Shown: positions 14,638 to 24,101, counted from the first letter of the stretch. The stretch is DNA of 64,000 nt from Massilia pinisoli (GCF_024753285.1 NZ_JANUGW010000004.1:248001-312000); one strand, 5' to 3'. Program-made: numbers and translations. Notes: generated from the letters alone by a model not told the origin.

Positions 14638-16164
14638 TTACAGCACGCCCAGCGCCTTGAGCCGTTCGCCCGCATGCGCCTGCGTCGGTTCCAGTGCCAG
14701 CGCCTTGCGGTAGTACGCGATGGCAGCGGCGCGTTCGCCAACCGCCTCGCACGCCTGGCCCAGGCCGTCGTAGAGGAATTCGAAGCGCTCGGGATACAGG
14801 TGCACACCCAGCTGGAACACGCGCATGGCGTCGGCGGCGTGCCGTTCGCGCAGCAGCTTCATGCCCCAGTCGTACGTCTGCAGCGGGTCGAGGACGAGGT
14901 CGGGGTTTTGCGCGTGCAGGCGGTCGTAGATCGTGCCGATGTGCTCGAAGCCCTGCTGGCCCAGCTGGTCGAGGAACGTGTCGAGCGTCGGCGGCGCGCT
15001 CGCGGCGCGACGCACCGCGAACGACAGGAAGCCGGCCGGCGGGCGTTGCGCCCCCAGCGCCTCGTCCAGCTGGCGGCGGGCCGCGGCGTCACCCTTCAGG
15101 CGCGCGTCGAGGAAGCGTTCCACGGTCTCCGCCATCGCGCCATATGCCTGCGCAGCCTGCGGGCGCGTGCCGCCCGTGAACGCGGCATCCGGCGCCATGC
15201 GCAGCGACCATGACGAGAACGCCATGTGGTTCGCGGCATCGAGCGTGGCGAGGTAGACGTCGGTGTAGCGGATGCGCGCCAGGAGTTCCGTGCCGATCGT
15301 GCCCTCGTCCTGCAGGCGCGTCATGTACAGCAGCGGGATGCCCAGGCGTTCCGGGCTGACGTAGCGCGCGGCGCGCGGGCCGCCGTTCACGTAGTCGGAC
15401 GCGGCGCGCAGCGAGCCGTCCAAGGTGACGAGCGCGCGGATGCGGTCGTCGCGCGCGGCCGCCAGCACGCTCGCGAGGCTGCCCCAGCTGTGGCCGACGA
15501 CGGCGATGCGGCTCGCGTCGGCCTGCGGCAGCGTGTGCGCGTAGCCGACGAGGAAGCCGATGTCGGCGGCCTGCGCCTCGGCGCTTTCCAGGTCGGCCGC
15601 CACCGTGTGCGAGCGTACGCCCAGCGATGGCGTCGCGATCACGATGTAGCCGTGGCTCGCCAGGTATTCACACAGGTCGGTGTTCTCGATCGCGTACGCG
15701 CTGTTGCTCGGCGCGTAGATCACGACAGGGAATTTGCCGGGGCGTTCGGGCGCGTCGCGGAGCGCACGCACGGGGTTGCGCATCTCGCGCTGCACCTGCG
15801 CGCCATCAGCGCCGCCCGCGCGCGCGTCGATGAGCAGGTCGGTGGCGCGGCGCACCTGCTCGGGCGTGCGGCTGAATTCCTCCTCCGTCGCCACGGTCGT
15901 CGCATAGTCGCGGTAGAACATGACGCCGCCCGTGCCGATCGCCGGATACCAGACGAGCGTCTGCAGCGGCCGCGCGCGGTCGCTGTTCGTCAGCTGCGCC
16001 GTCACGGGGCTGCGCGCGTGCTGGTAGACCCGCGCCCGGTCGTACTGCTGGCGCACGTGGAAGCCGACGCGGTACGGACCGGTGGGCGTGAGGTCGGCGG
16101 CCGTCGCGGCGTGCGCGAGGACGAAGGCGAGCAGGAGGGCGGGCAGGGTCCGGAACATGGTCAT
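14638..16164 (-). CDS. Exported alpha/beta hydrolase with C-terminal TPR region
   Basis: A 508-residue protein with a signal peptide (FRTLPALLLAFVLAHAATAA). The hydrolase domain (about 40-360) shows the dienelactone hydrolase/PAF-acetylhydrolase style: FPVVIYAPSNSAYAIEN, the oxyanion region GYIVIATPSLG, and the nucleophile elbow VVGHSWGSLAS. NHMAFSS may hold the catalytic His. The last 120 residues are TPR-like (DWGMKLLRERHAADAMRVFQ, AAIAYYRKALALEP), implying partner or substrate contacts. It likely hydrolyses an ester or amide in the periplasm; the substrate is unknown. It ends 28 bp before the VOC gene on the same strand. Confidence 0.78.
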   Translation of the reverse strand: MTMFRTLPALLLAFVLAHAATAADLTPTGPYRVGFHVRQQYDRARVYQHARSPVTAQLTNSDRARPLQTLVWYPAIGTGGVMFYRDYATTVATEEEFSRTPEQVRRATDLLIDARAGGADGAQVQREMRNPVRALRDAPERPGKFPVVIYAPSNSAYAIENTDLCEYLASHGYIVIATPSLGVRSHTVAADLESAEAQAADIGFLVGYAHTLPQADASRIAVVGHSWGSLASVLAAARDDRIRALVTLDGSLRAASDYVNGGPRAARYVSPERLGIPLLYMTRLQDEGTIGTELLARIRYTDVYLATLDAANHMAFSSWSLRMAPDAAFTGGTRPQAAQAYGAMAETVERFLDARLKGDAAARRQLDEALGAQRPPAGFLSFAVRRAASAPPTLDTFLDQLGQQGFEHIGTIYDRLHAQNPDLVLDPLQTYDWGMKLLRERHAADAMRVFQLGVHLYPERFEFLYDGLGQACEAVGERAAAIAYYRKALALEPTQAHAGERLKALGVL

Positions 16165-16213
16165 GGTCGCGTTGGTGTCCGTTGCGGGACTGTTTCTTTG
16201 CTTGCAACATTAT

Positions 16214-16228
16214 ATGCTGATTCAGCAT
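16214..16228. promoter_or_regulatory. Perfect 15-bp palindrome between the hydrolase gene and rpiA
   Basis: ATGCTGA-T-TCAGCAT is a perfect inverted repeat placed 49 bp upstream of the divergent hydrolase gene and 97 bp upstream of rpiA. A TATATG (-10-like) overlaps its left edge. A second inverted repeat GAATCCG-N9-CGGATTC (16284-16306) brackets a TAAAAT closer to rpiA. Both are candidate operators; no regulator is identified. Confidence 0.45.
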
Positions 16229-16325
16229 GGATACTGTCGCGAATACGCGGCAGAACATGGCCGATGTGGCAAGGAGCGGGGGCGAATCCGCTAAAATGTC
16301 GGATTCTTTGACTGCACTTCACATC

Positions 16326-17003
16326 ATGACCCAGGACGAACTCAAGCAGGCCGTGGCCCGCGCCGCCATCGATTACGTGGTCGACGGCGAAATCATCGGC
16401 GTCGGCACCGGCTCCACCGCCAATTTCTTCATCGACGAACTCGGCAAGATCAAGCATCGCATCAAGGGCGCCGTGGCGTCGTCGGAAGCGACGGCCGCCC
16501 GCCTGCGCGGCCACGGCATCGACGTGCTCGACCTGAACGACGTCGACGCGATTTCCGTCTACGTCGACGGCGCCGACGAGATCAACGCCACCGGCGCGAT
16601 GATCAAGGGCGGCGGCGCGGCCCTCACGCGCGAGAAGATCGTCGCCTCCGTGTCGGGCAAGTTCGTGTGCATCGCCGACGGCTCCAAGCTCGTCGAGACG
16701 CTCGGCAAGTTCCCGCTGCCGGTCGAAGTGGTGCCGATGGCCGCGAACGCCGTCAGCCGCAAGCTGGTCGCGCTCGGCGGCCAGCCGCGCCTGCGCACGA
16801 AGGCAGGCAGCACGGACGCCTTCGTCACCGACAACGGCGGCTACATCCTCGACGTGGCGGGCTTGTCGATCACCGATCCGGTGGGCCTGGAGTCGGAGAT
16901 CAACCAGATCGTCGGCGTGATCGCCGTCGGCCTGTTCGCCCGCCGCGGCGCCGACGTGTGCCTGCTGGGCACGGGCGACGGCGTCAAGAAACTGACGTTC
17001 TGA
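16326..17003 (+). CDS. rpiA: Ribose-5-phosphate isomerase A
   Basis: Interconverts ribose 5-phosphate and ribulose 5-phosphate in the non-oxidative pentose phosphate pathway. The start at [18 protein letters not shown] matches other betaproteobacterial RpiA proteins and gives 225 residues; in-frame upstream ATGs exist but fall in promoter-like sequence. Conserved blocks are [17 protein letters not shown] (phosphate loop), VDGADEINA (catalytic Asp region), [16 protein letters not shown] (catalytic Glu/Lys) and FCI-type IADGSK. A lipoprotein gene follows after 11 bp. Confidence 0.96.
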   Translation: MTQDELKQAVARAAIDYVVDGEIIGVGTGSTANFFIDELGKIKHRIKGAVASSEATAARLRGHGIDVLDLNDVDAISVYVDGADEINATGAMIKGGGAALTREKIVASVSGKFVCIADGSKLVETLGKFPLPVEVVPMAANAVSRKLVALGGQPRLRTKAGSTDAFVTDNGGYILDVAGLSITDPVGLESEINQIVGVIAVGLFARRGADVCLLGTGDGVKKLTF

Positions 17004-17014
17004 GCGGAGCCGGC

Positions 17015-17347
17015 ATGAAGCGCGCCCTGGTTCCGCTGTCGATCGCCCTCGCGGCCGCGCTGGGCCTGGGCGGCTGCTCGATGTTTCACCAGCGCATGCC
17101 GGCGCCCGTCGCGCCGGTCGCACCCTTGGCGGCGCCCGCTGCGGCGCCGTCCGTCGAGACGATTCCGTTCCATACGGGCGTGTCGTCGGCCACCGTCGAG
17201 AAGATGGCGAAGCAGCAGGGATGTACGGGCGGGCTGGGCGCGGGGCTGATCACGCAGCCGGGGCCCGTCGAGGTCTACCGGATGCGCTGCGAGGATGGGA
17301 AAGTGTTCATGGCGCGGTGCGAATTGCGCCAGTGCAAGCAGATGTAG
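17015..17347 (+). CDS. Small Pro/Ala-rich lipoprotein, stop codon inside a REP-like element
   Basis: The ATG at 17015 has GGAG six bases upstream, giving 110 residues. The lipobox is LGGC (LGLGGCSMFH). A Pro/Ala-rich linker (residues 30-48) leads to a small domain with four cysteines (QGCTGG, RMRCEDG, MARCELRQCKQ). The repeat-free C-terminal domain probably folds with two disulphides in the periplasm. The TAG stop (17345-17347) lies within the GTAGGGTGGAC terminus of the repeat element, so the element's arrival may have set the present C-terminus. It probably reads from the rpiA promoter. Confidence 0.68.
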   Translation: MKRALVPLSIALAAALGLGGCSMFHQRMPAPVAPVAPLAAPAAAPSVETIPFHTGVSSATVEKMAKQQGCTGGLGAGLITQPGPVEVYRMRCEDGKVFMARCELRQCKQM

Positions 17348-17465
17348 GGTGGACGCGCGTCATTGAATCCCCCGGACTCAATGACTCCACGCGTCCAACA
17401 AGCGCTTGTGCTGCTACAGCGCTCAAGTGAGTTGAACGCGTGGACGGGAGACCAGTCCACCCTAC
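17344..17465. repeat. Inverted-repeat intergenic element (REP/BIME-like), copy C
   Basis: A 122-bp element with 11-bp terminal inverted repeats GTAGGGTGGAC (17344-17354) and GTCCACCCTAC (17455-17465). Inside is a strong hairpin GTCATTGA...TCAATGAC, extended by GGACGCG/CGCGTCC. It overlaps the stop of the lipoprotein gene and ends five bases before the yggX stop, so it fills the whole gap between convergent genes and may act as a bidirectional terminator or mRNA stabiliser. Confidence 0.72.
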
Positions 17466-17469
17466 AAAA

Positions 17470-17742
17470 TCAGGCCGTCGGCGGCACGTAGCCGGCGGCT
17501 TCGTCTGCGCCTTCGCCGAAGAAGTGACGTTCCATCTGCGTGGCCAGGTATTTGCGGGCGCGCGCATCGGCCATGTTCAGGCGGTTTTCGTTGATGAGCA
17601 TCGTCTGGTGCTTGAGCCAGCCATCCCACGCTTCCTTCGACACGTTTTCATAGATGCGCTTGCCCAGTTCGCCCGGGTACGGCGGGAGGGCCAAGCCTTC
17701 GGCTTCCTTGTTCAGTTTGATGCAGTGGACGGTGCGGGCCAT
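17470..17742 (-). CDS. yggX: Probable Fe(2+)-trafficking / oxidative damage protection protein YggX
   Basis: A 90-residue protein, the typical size. It opens with the family signature [17 protein letters not shown] and contains [27 protein letters not shown], then [25 protein letters not shown]. YggX helps protect iron-sulphur clusters and labile iron during oxidative stress, and the Cys in the first strand is conserved. AGGAGCAAGAAC precedes the ATG. It lies 59 bp downstream of argA on the same strand; argA-yggX cotranscription is plausible. Confidence 0.95.
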   Translation of the reverse strand: MARTVHCIKLNKEAEGLALPPYPGELGKRIYENVSKEAWDGWLKHQTMLINENRLNMADARARKYLATQMERHFFGEGADEAAGYVPPTA

Positions 17743-17801
17743 GTTCTTGCTCCTGGTTCGGTATCGGAAAACGTGATTATAAAACGGCGCGCCCGCGGCC
17801 G

Positions 17802-19109
17802 TCAGAGCTGCTTGATCAGGATCTGCGACCGGCGCTGCCAGTTGTACATGTGCGCGCGGTCCTTCGGGAGATCGTCGACGGTGGCGAGCACGAAGCCGCG
17901 CTTCTTGAACCAGTGCGACGTGCGCGTCGTCAGCACGAACAGCTTCGTCATGCCGGCCGCGCGGGCGCGGTTTTCCATGTGCTTCAGGATGCGTTCGCCG
18001 TCGCCCTGGGTTTGCGCCTCCGGGCTGATCGTCAGGCATGCCATCTCCGCCATCTTCGATTCGGGGAACGGGTACAGCGCGGCGCAGCCGAAGATGACGC
18101 CGTCGTGCTCGATCACGGAGAACTGCTCGATCTCGCGTTCGATCAGCTCGCGCGGGCGTTTGACCAGCGTACCGTCCGCCTCGAGCGGTTCGATGAGCTT
18201 GATGATGCCGCCGACGTCTTCAATGGTGGCTTGCCGGAGGCTCTCCAGGTTGTCGTGCGTGATCATCGTGCCCACGCCGTCGTGGGTGAACAGTTCCAGC
18301 AGCGCGGAGCCGTCCAGCGAGAAGGGCACGATGTGGGCGCGGTCGACGCCGCTGTTGCACGCCTTGATTGCGTGCTGCAGGTAGAACGACGCGTCGTTCG
18401 GCAGGAAGCCCGCCTGCAGCACGGCTTCGGCCTGGTGCGACGACAGTTCGCGGATGTCGCCGCCGCCGGCGTCCTTCATCAGCGACGTCTCCGTGATGAA
18501 GATGAGTTTTTCGGCGTGCAGGGCGATCGCGGCGGAGACGGCCACGTCTTCCATCGTCAGGTTGAACACCTCGCCCGTCGGCGAGAAACCGAGCGGCGAC
18601 AGCAGAACGATGTTGTCCTCGGTTTCGAGGATCGGCTGGATCTTGGACGCGGCGACCTTGCGCGTGACGCCCGTGAGCTCGTGGTCGACGCCATCGATCA
18701 CGCCGAGCGGACGCGCCGTGACGAAGTTGCCGGAGACGATGCTGATGTGCGCATTCGACATCGGCGTGTTGGGCAAGCCCTGGCTGAACGCGGCCTCGAT
18801 GTCCAGGCGCAGTTCGCCGGCAGCTTCCTTCGCGCATTCCATCGCGGCGATGTCCGTGATGCGCACGCCGTTGTGGAAGCGGCCTTCGACGTTGCGCAGC
18901 GCGAGCTGTTCGGCCACCTGCGGCCGCGAGCCGTGCACGAGCACGACGCGGATGCCGAGTCCGACCAGCAGCGACAAATCCTGCGCGAGAACGGGCAGGG
19001 CGCCGGCCGCGACGAGCTCACCGGGGAAGGCGACGACGAAGGTCTTGCCGCCGAAAGCGTGGATGTACGGCGCGACGGAGCGCAGCCACTGGACGAATTG
19101 GATTTCCAT
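17802..19109 (-). CDS. argA: N-acetylglutamate synthase (amino-acid N-acetyltransferase)
   Basis: Catalyses the first step of arginine biosynthesis, acetyl-CoA plus glutamate to N-acetylglutamate. The N-terminal amino-acid-kinase-like domain (about 1-290) shows [24 protein letters not shown] and [19 protein letters not shown]. The C-terminal GNAT domain (about 295-435) has the acetyl-CoA loop [16 protein letters not shown] and the helix [23 protein letters not shown]. The ATG at 19109 fits homologue lengths (435 residues); another lies three codons upstream. No ribosome site precedes either, and a perfect TATAAT abuts the start, so the message may be leaderless. Confidence 0.95.
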   Translation of the reverse strand: MEIQFVQWLRSVAPYIHAFGGKTFVVAFPGELVAAGALPVLAQDLSLLVGLGIRVVLVHGSRPQVAEQLALRNVEGRFHNGVRITDIAAMECAKEAAGELRLDIEAAFSQGLPNTPMSNAHISIVSGNFVTARPLGVIDGVDHELTGVTRKVAASKIQPILETEDNIVLLSPLGFSPTGEVFNLTMEDVAVSAAIALHAEKLIFITETSLMKDAGGGDIRELSSHQAEAVLQAGFLPNDASFYLQHAIKACNSGVDRAHIVPFSLDGSALLELFTHDGVGTMITHDNLESLRQATIEDVGGIIKLIEPLEADGTLVKRPRELIEREIEQFSVIEHDGVIFGCAALYPFPESKMAEMACLTISPEAQTQGDGERILKHMENRARAAGMTKLFVLTTRTSHWFKKRGFVLATVDDLPKDRAHMYNWQRRSQILIKQL

Positions 19110-19115
19110 TTGCCG

Positions 19116-19145
19116 CATTATAATTCGGTGCGCGACTTGCGCACC
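19116..19145 (-). promoter_or_regulatory. argA promoter with embedded inverted repeat
   Basis: On the minus strand TATAAT (19116-19121) ends seven bases before the ATG at 19109, where transcription would be expected to begin. Directly upstream is the perfect inverted repeat GGTGCGC-N5-GCGCACC (19127-19145), which also lies 18 bp before the divergent hrpA start. It is a candidate operator shared by both genes. The -35 is weak (TTGGTG, 19-bp spacing). Confidence 0.5.
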
Positions 19146-19163
19146 AAATCCTCGTAAAAATCA

Positions 19164-22100
19164 ATGTCTGAACAGAGTAACAAGCCTGCGCCGAAACCGG
19201 CGCGCGCCCCATCCCCCGACCGCCGCTCGCAACCGCGCAACGACGCGCGGGGAGGCGACACGCGTGCCCCGTTGACGCGCACGCCGGACTTGCAAGCCAA
19301 GCCCGAACGGCCGCACCGCGAGGCCGGTGAAGGTCGCGCAGGCGAAGGCCAGGGCGCGCGCCGCGGCCCGCGCCCGCCCGCGCGCGAAGGCGCGCTCGCG
19401 AACGCGCTCGCGCAGGCACAGGTTCGTGCGCCGCGTGCCGGCGACGGCGACGCGAAGGAAGCGCCGCCGGCACGCCCGCGCGAAGGCGGCCAGCGTCCAC
19501 GCGAAGACCGGCCCGCGCGCAACGAGGCGCGTCGGGGTGCCGCACCACGAGAGGCCGTGCGCAACCCGCTCCCACCCATCACCTTCCCGGAAGACTTGCC
19601 TGTTTCGGGCCGGCGCGCGGAAATCGCGAAGGCCCTGATGGAGAACCAGGTCGTGATCGTGTCCGGCGAAACCGGCTCGGGCAAGACGACGCAGCTGCCG
19701 AAGATCTGCCTGGAACTGGGACGCGGCGAGAAAGCCATGATCGGCCACACGCAGCCGCGCCGCATCGCCGCGTCGTCGACGGCGAAGCGCATCGCGTACG
19801 AACTGGGCTCGCCCTTGGGCGAGCACGTGGGCTACAAGGTCCGCTTCAACGACACGCTGTCGGCGGGCGCCTGGGTCAAGTTGATGACGGACGGTATCCT
19901 GCTGGCCGAAACCCAGACCGACCCGCTGCTCAAGGCCTACGACACGATCATCATCGACGAGGCGCACGAGCGCAGCCTGAACATCGACTTCCTGCTCGGC
20001 TACCTGAAAGAGATCCTGCCGCGCCGGCCGGACCTGAAGGTGATCATCACGTCGGCGACGATCGACGCCGACCGCTTCGCGCGCCACTTCGGCACGCCCG
20101 AGAAGCCCGCGCCCGTCATCGAGGTGTCGGGCCGTTTGTACAAGGTCGAGGTGCGTTACCGCCCGGTCGAGCGCGACCAGGAATTCGCGCCTGCGGCCGA
20201 CGGTAAATCGGTCTCGAAAGCGCAAGCCGCGCGCGACAAGCGCGACTTGATGGATGCCGTCGTCGACGGCGTCGATGAACTCTGCCGGCTGGGATCGGGC
20301 GACGTGCTCGTGTTCCTGCCCGGCGAGCGCGAGATCCGCGACTGCGCGGAGGCGCTCCGAAAGCACCATCCGCCGCACGTGGAAATCCTGCCGCTGTTCG
20401 CGCGCCTCTCCGTCGAAGAACAGGACCGCGTGTTCCGCACGACGAATGCGCGCCGCATCGTCCTCGCGACGAACGTGGCCGAGACGTCGCTGACGGTGCC
20501 CGGCATCCGCTACGTCGTCGATGCGGGCCTGGCGCGCGTGAAACGCTACAGCTACCGCAACAAGGTCGAGCAGTTGCAGATCGAGGCGATCTCGCAGGCC
20601 GCAGCGAACCAGCGCGCGGGCCGTTGCGGCCGCGTCGCGGACGGCGTCTGCATCCGCCTGTACGAGGAAGCCGATTTCCTGCAGCGCCCGAAATTCACGG
20701 ACCCGGAAATCCTGCGCTCGTCGCTGGCGGCCGTCATCCTGCGCATGAAGTCCCTGCACCTGACGGACGTGGAGACGTTCCCGTTCGTCGAACCGCCGCA
20801 GGGCCGCGCCATCGCCGACGGTTATCAGCTCTTGCAGGAACTGGGCGCCGTCGACGACGCGAACGAACTGACGGCCATGGGCCGCAAGCTCGCGAAGCTG
20901 CCGCTCGACCCGCGCGTGGGCCGCATGATCCTGGCCGCCGTCGACAACGTGTGCCTCACCGAGATGCTGATCATCGCGTCCGCGCTGTCCGTGCAGGACC
21001 CGCGCGACCGGCCGATGGAATACCAGCAGCAGGCCGACGAGAAGCACAAGAAGTTCGCGGACGAGAAGAGCGAGTTCCTCAGCTTCCTGAAGATCTGGAA
21101 CTGGTTCGAGCAAGCCATCGAGCACAAAAAGACGAACCGCCAGCTGCAGGACAACTGCCGCGAGAATTTCCTGTCGCAGGTCCGGCTGCGCGAGTGGCGC
21201 GACGTGCATTCGCAACTGCTCACGATCGTGAAGGAGCAGGGCTGGCGCCTGAACGACGCGCCCGCCACGTACGAGCAGCTGCACATGGCGCTGCTCACCG
21301 GTCTGCTCGGGAATATCGGTTACAAGATGGAAGACGAGGGTGGACAAACCGGGGGCGCGTACCTCGGCGCGCGCGGCATCAAGTTCCACATCTGGCCCGG
21401 TTCCACGCTCGGCAAGAAGGCCGGCAAGTGGATCATGGCGGCGGAGCTGGTCGAGACGACGCGCCTGTACGCCCGCTGCATCGCGCAGATCCAGCCGGAG
21501 TGGGTCGAGAAGATCGGCGGCCACCTGCTGAAAAAATCGTGGGGCGAGCCGCGCTGGGAAAAGCGCACGGCGCAAGTCACGGCGAGCGAGCGCGCCACGT
21601 TGTACGGCATCGTCGTCTACAGCCAGCGCCGCATCAACTACGCGCAGCACAATCCGCAGGAGGCCCGCGAGATATTCATCCGTGACGCGCTCGTCGGCGG
21701 CGATTACGAGACACGGTCGCCGTTCTTCGCGCACAACCACAAGCTGATCCGCGAAATCGAAAACCTCGAGCACAAGTCGCGCCGTCTCGACGTGCTCGTG
21801 GACGACCAGCTGATCTACGCGTTCTACGACAAGGAGATCCCGTCGGACGTCGTGAACGGCGCCGGTTTCGAGAAGTGGTACAAGGACGCGTCGCGCGACA
21901 ATCCGAAACTCCTGTACCTGAACCGCGAAGAACTGATGCGCCACGAGGCGGCCGGCGTCACGACGGACCTGTTCCCGAAGACGATGAACGTCACCGGCAT
22001 CGAGATGGGACTGTCGTACCACTTCGAGCCGGGCAGCCCGCGCGATGGCGTCACCTTGACCGTGCCGCTGTTCGCGCTGAACCAGATCCCGCGCGAGCGC

Positions 22101-23441
22101 GCGGACTGGCTCGTGCCGGGCATGCTGAAGGAGAAGGTGCAGCTGCTGTTGAAATCCCTGCCGCAGAAGCTGCGCCGTCACTGCGTGCCACTGCCGGACT
22201 ACGCCGCGCGCTTCTTCGAGCGCAATGAAGACCCCGTGCGCTTCGGCCGCGGCGACTTGATCGACGCGCTGATCGCGGACATCCACGCGCAGACGGGCGT
22301 GCGCGTGATGACGACCGACTTCAAGCTGGAGACCTTGCCCGCGCACCTGTTCATGAATTTTAAGGTCGTGGACGAACACGGCCGCCAGCTCGACATGGGA
22401 CGCAACCTCGCCACCTTGCAGGCGGAACTCGGCGGCCAGGCGCGCCAGAGTTTCCAGCGGATGGCGGAGACGACGCCGGTGGCCGGGCAGGGGAGCGCGA
22501 AGCCGCTGGGGGCCGCAGCGCCTACCCCTGCACCGGCTCAGGCGAAAGGGAAGGCCGCGACGCCCGCGCCGGCAGCGCCCGCGCCCGCGAGCGCGCACAC
22601 GAACATCACGGGCTGGACGTTCGGCGAACTGCCGGAACTGCTGGAAATCACGCAAGGGAAGATCACGCTGATCGGCTTCCCCGCGCTCGTCGACAAGGGG
22701 ACGCATTGCGACCTCGAAGTGTTCGACGACCCGAACGTGGCGGCGCGCGCGCACCGCGCCGGCCTGCGCCGCCTGTTCGCGCTGCAGTTCAAGGAGCAGC
22801 TGAAGTTCGCCGAGAAGAACGTGCCGGGCCTGCAGCAGATGGGCATGCAGTTCATGTCGGTGGGGACGCCGGAAGAGCTGCGCGAGCAGATCGTCGCGAA
22901 GGCCATCGAGATCGCGTGCCTGCAGGATCCGCTGCCGATTGATGCCGCGTCGTTCAACAAGCGTCGCGACGAGGGCAAGGGCCGCATCGGCCTCTTGATC
23001 AACGAGACGGCGCGCCTCGCCGGCCAGATCCTCGCGGAGTTCCACGGCCTGCCGAAACGCCTGCAAGGCTTGCCGCCGGCCGTCGCGAGCGACATGCAGG
23101 CGCAGTTGCAGGGCCTCGTGCACAAGCGCTTCATCGCCGAGACGGAATACAGCCAGCTGGCGCACTTCCCGCGCTACCTGAAGGCGATGAACGTGCGGCT
23201 GGAAAAGCTGCGCGCGAATCCGGCGCGCGACGCGCAGTTGATGGCCGAGTGGCAGACGGCCGCGACGCAGTTCCAGCGCACGGTGAAGAACCAGCCGCTG
23301 AAGAACCTCGACCCGCGCATGATCGAGTTCCGCTGGATGCTGGAAGAGCTGCGCGTATCGCTGTTCGCGCAGGAGCTGCGCACGCCGATGCCCGTGTCAT
23401 CCAAGCGCTTGCAGAAGGTGTGGGAGTCGATGTTGAGGTAG
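19164..23441 (+). CDS. hrpA: ATP-dependent RNA helicase HrpA
   Basis: A 1425-residue DEAH-box helicase, slightly longer than the roughly 1300 usual for HrpA. The first 140 residues are a disordered Arg/Pro/Ala-rich extension. Motif I SGETGSGKTTQLPK, motif Ia QPRRIAA, motif II DEAHERSLNIDF, motif III SATID, and motif VI QRAGRCGR are intact. The ratchet and OB regions and the long C-terminal DUF3418 domain follow, with a Pro/Ala-rich insert around residues 1105-1145. HrpA acts on mRNA and on stalled or collided ribosomes. The TAG stop falls inside a REP-like element that begins at 23438. It is divergent from argA. Confidence 0.96.
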   Translation: MSEQSNKPAPKPARAPSPDRRSQPRNDARGGDTRAPLTRTPDLQAKPERPHREAGEGRAGEGQGARRGPRPPAREGALANALAQAQVRAPRAGDGDAKEAPPARPREGGQRPREDRPARNEARRGAAPREAVRNPLPPITFPEDLPVSGRRAEIAKALMENQVVIVSGETGSGKTTQLPKICLELGRGEKAMIGHTQPRRIAASSTAKRIAYELGSPLGEHVGYKVRFNDTLSAGAWVKLMTDGILLAETQTDPLLKAYDTIIIDEAHERSLNIDFLLGYLKEILPRRPDLKVIITSATIDADRFARHFGTPEKPAPVIEVSGRLYKVEVRYRPVERDQEFAPAADGKSVSKAQAARDKRDLMDAVVDGVDELCRLGSGDVLVFLPGEREIRDCAEALRKHHPPHVEILPLFARLSVEEQDRVFRTTNARRIVLATNVAETSLTVPGIRYVVDAGLARVKRYSYRNKVEQLQIEAISQAAANQRAGRCGRVADGVCIRLYEEADFLQRPKFTDPEILRSSLAAVILRMKSLHLTDVETFPFVEPPQGRAIADGYQLLQELGAVDDANELTAMGRKLAKLPLDPRVGRMILAAVDNVCLTEMLIIASALSVQDPRDRPMEYQQQADEKHKKFADEKSEFLSFLKIWNWFEQAIEHKKTNRQLQDNCRENFLSQVRLREWRDVHSQLLTIVKEQGWRLNDAPATYEQLHMALLTGLLGNIGYKMEDEGGQTGGAYLGARGIKFHIWPGSTLGKKAGKWIMAAELVETTRLYARCIAQIQPEWVEKIGGHLLKKSWGEPRWEKRTAQVTASERATLYGIVVYSQRRINYAQHNPQEAREIFIRDALVGGDYETRSPFFAHNHKLIREIENLEHKSRRLDVLVDDQLIYAFYDKEIPSDVVNGAGFEKWYKDASRDNPKLLYLNREELMRHEAAGVTTDLFPKTMNVTGIEMGLSYHFEPGSPRDGVTLTVPLFALNQIPRERADWLVPGMLKEKVQLLLKSLPQKLRRHCVPLPDYAARFFERNEDPVRFGRGDLIDALIADIHAQTGVRVMTTDFKLETLPAHLFMNFKVVDEHGRQLDMGRNLATLQAELGGQARQSFQRMAETTPVAGQGSAKPLGAAAPTPAPAQAKGKAATPAPAAPAPASAHTNITGWTFGELPELLEITQGKITLIGFPALVDKGTHCDLEVFDDPNVAARAHRAGLRRLFALQFKEQLKFAEKNVPGLQQMGMQFMSVGTPEELREQIVAKAIEIACLQDPLPIDAASFNKRRDEGKGRIGLLINETARLAGQILAEFHGLPKRLQGLPPAVASDMQAQLQGLVHKRFIAETEYSQLAHFPRYLKAMNVRLEKLRANPARDAQLMAEWQTAATQFQRTVKNQPLKNLDPRMIEFRWMLEELRVSLFAQELRTPMPVSSKRLQKVWESMLR

Positions 23442-23549
23442 GGTGGACGGCTGTGCCGTCCACGCGGTGATAGGCGTCGGCTCCGCTATCGTGCACGAAC
23501 ACAGAGCCGCCAACAATCACCGCGTGGACGGGGAACCCGTCCACCCTAC
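23438..23549. repeat. Inverted-repeat intergenic element (REP/BIME-like), copy D
   Basis: A 112-bp element with perfect 13-bp terminal inverted repeats GTAGGGTGGACGG (23438-23450) and CCGTCCACCCTAC (23537-23549). Each end folds into its own hairpin (GGACGG-CTGTG-CCGTCC on the left, GTGGACGGG-GAA-CCCGTCCAC on the right), which is the two-unit BIME layout. The hrpA stop codon TAG (23439-23441) is part of the left terminus. Confidence 0.75.
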
Positions 23550-23613
23550 GTTTTGACAGGTGTGAAGCCTATCGCTAGAGTGGCGCTATCCCATCACTGT
23601 CCACGACCCTGCC

Positions 23614-24078
23614 ATGACCGACCTCGTGCTCGCCATCGTCCATCACCTGATCGTGTTCGGCATCGCGTCCGTGCTGGCCGCGGAACTCGCGCTGATGCGG
23701 CCCGCCGCCATGTCGCCGGCGACCGTGCGCCTGCTGGGACGCTTCGATGCCGCGTATGGCGTGCTGGCGCTGGCTATCCTCGTCGTCGGCTTCCTGCGCG
23801 TGAAGTTCGGCGCGAAGGGCGCCGAGTTTTATATGCACAACCCGATGTTCTGGGCCAAGATCGCCGCGTTCGCCGTCGTCGGTCTCGTCTCGATCCGGCC
23901 CACGTTGCGCATCCTCGCCTGGCAGAAGCTGGCGAAGGCCGATGCGGCGTTCGTACCGGCGCAAGCCGACGTGACCGCGCTGCGCCGCGCGATGCTGCTG
24001 GAGATCCACGTGTTCGCGCTGATCCCCATCTTTGCCGCGATGATGGCGCGCGGCGTCGGTTTCGGCCTGTTCCGCTGA
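23614..24078 (+). CDS. DUF2214 family membrane protein
   Basis: A 154-residue integral membrane protein with four hydrophobic segments (residues about 5-25, 45-65, 80-100, 128-148). It carries the DUF2214 signatures: AAELALMRPA with the membrane Glu, the GFLRVKFGAKGAEFYMHNPMFWAK block, and a C-terminal AMMARGVGFG. The conserved charged residues within membrane segments suggest a transport or electron-carrier role, but the function is unknown. The gene stands alone between the repeat element and a convergent lipoprotein gene. Confidence 0.8.
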   Translation: MTDLVLAIVHHLIVFGIASVLAAELALMRPAAMSPATVRLLGRFDAAYGVLALAILVVGFLRVKFGAKGAEFYMHNPMFWAKIAAFAVVGLVSIRPTLRILAWQKLAKADAAFVPAQADVTALRRAMLLEIHVFALIPIFAAMMARGVGFGLFR

Positions 24079-24101
24079 GCCGTTGAATCGCTACACCGCC
24101 G

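Noticed and set aside
19161..23165. Antisense reading frame of 1334 codons opposite hrpA
   Set aside because: hrpA has all helicase motifs on the other strand; the antisense product has no recognisable family and skewed composition.
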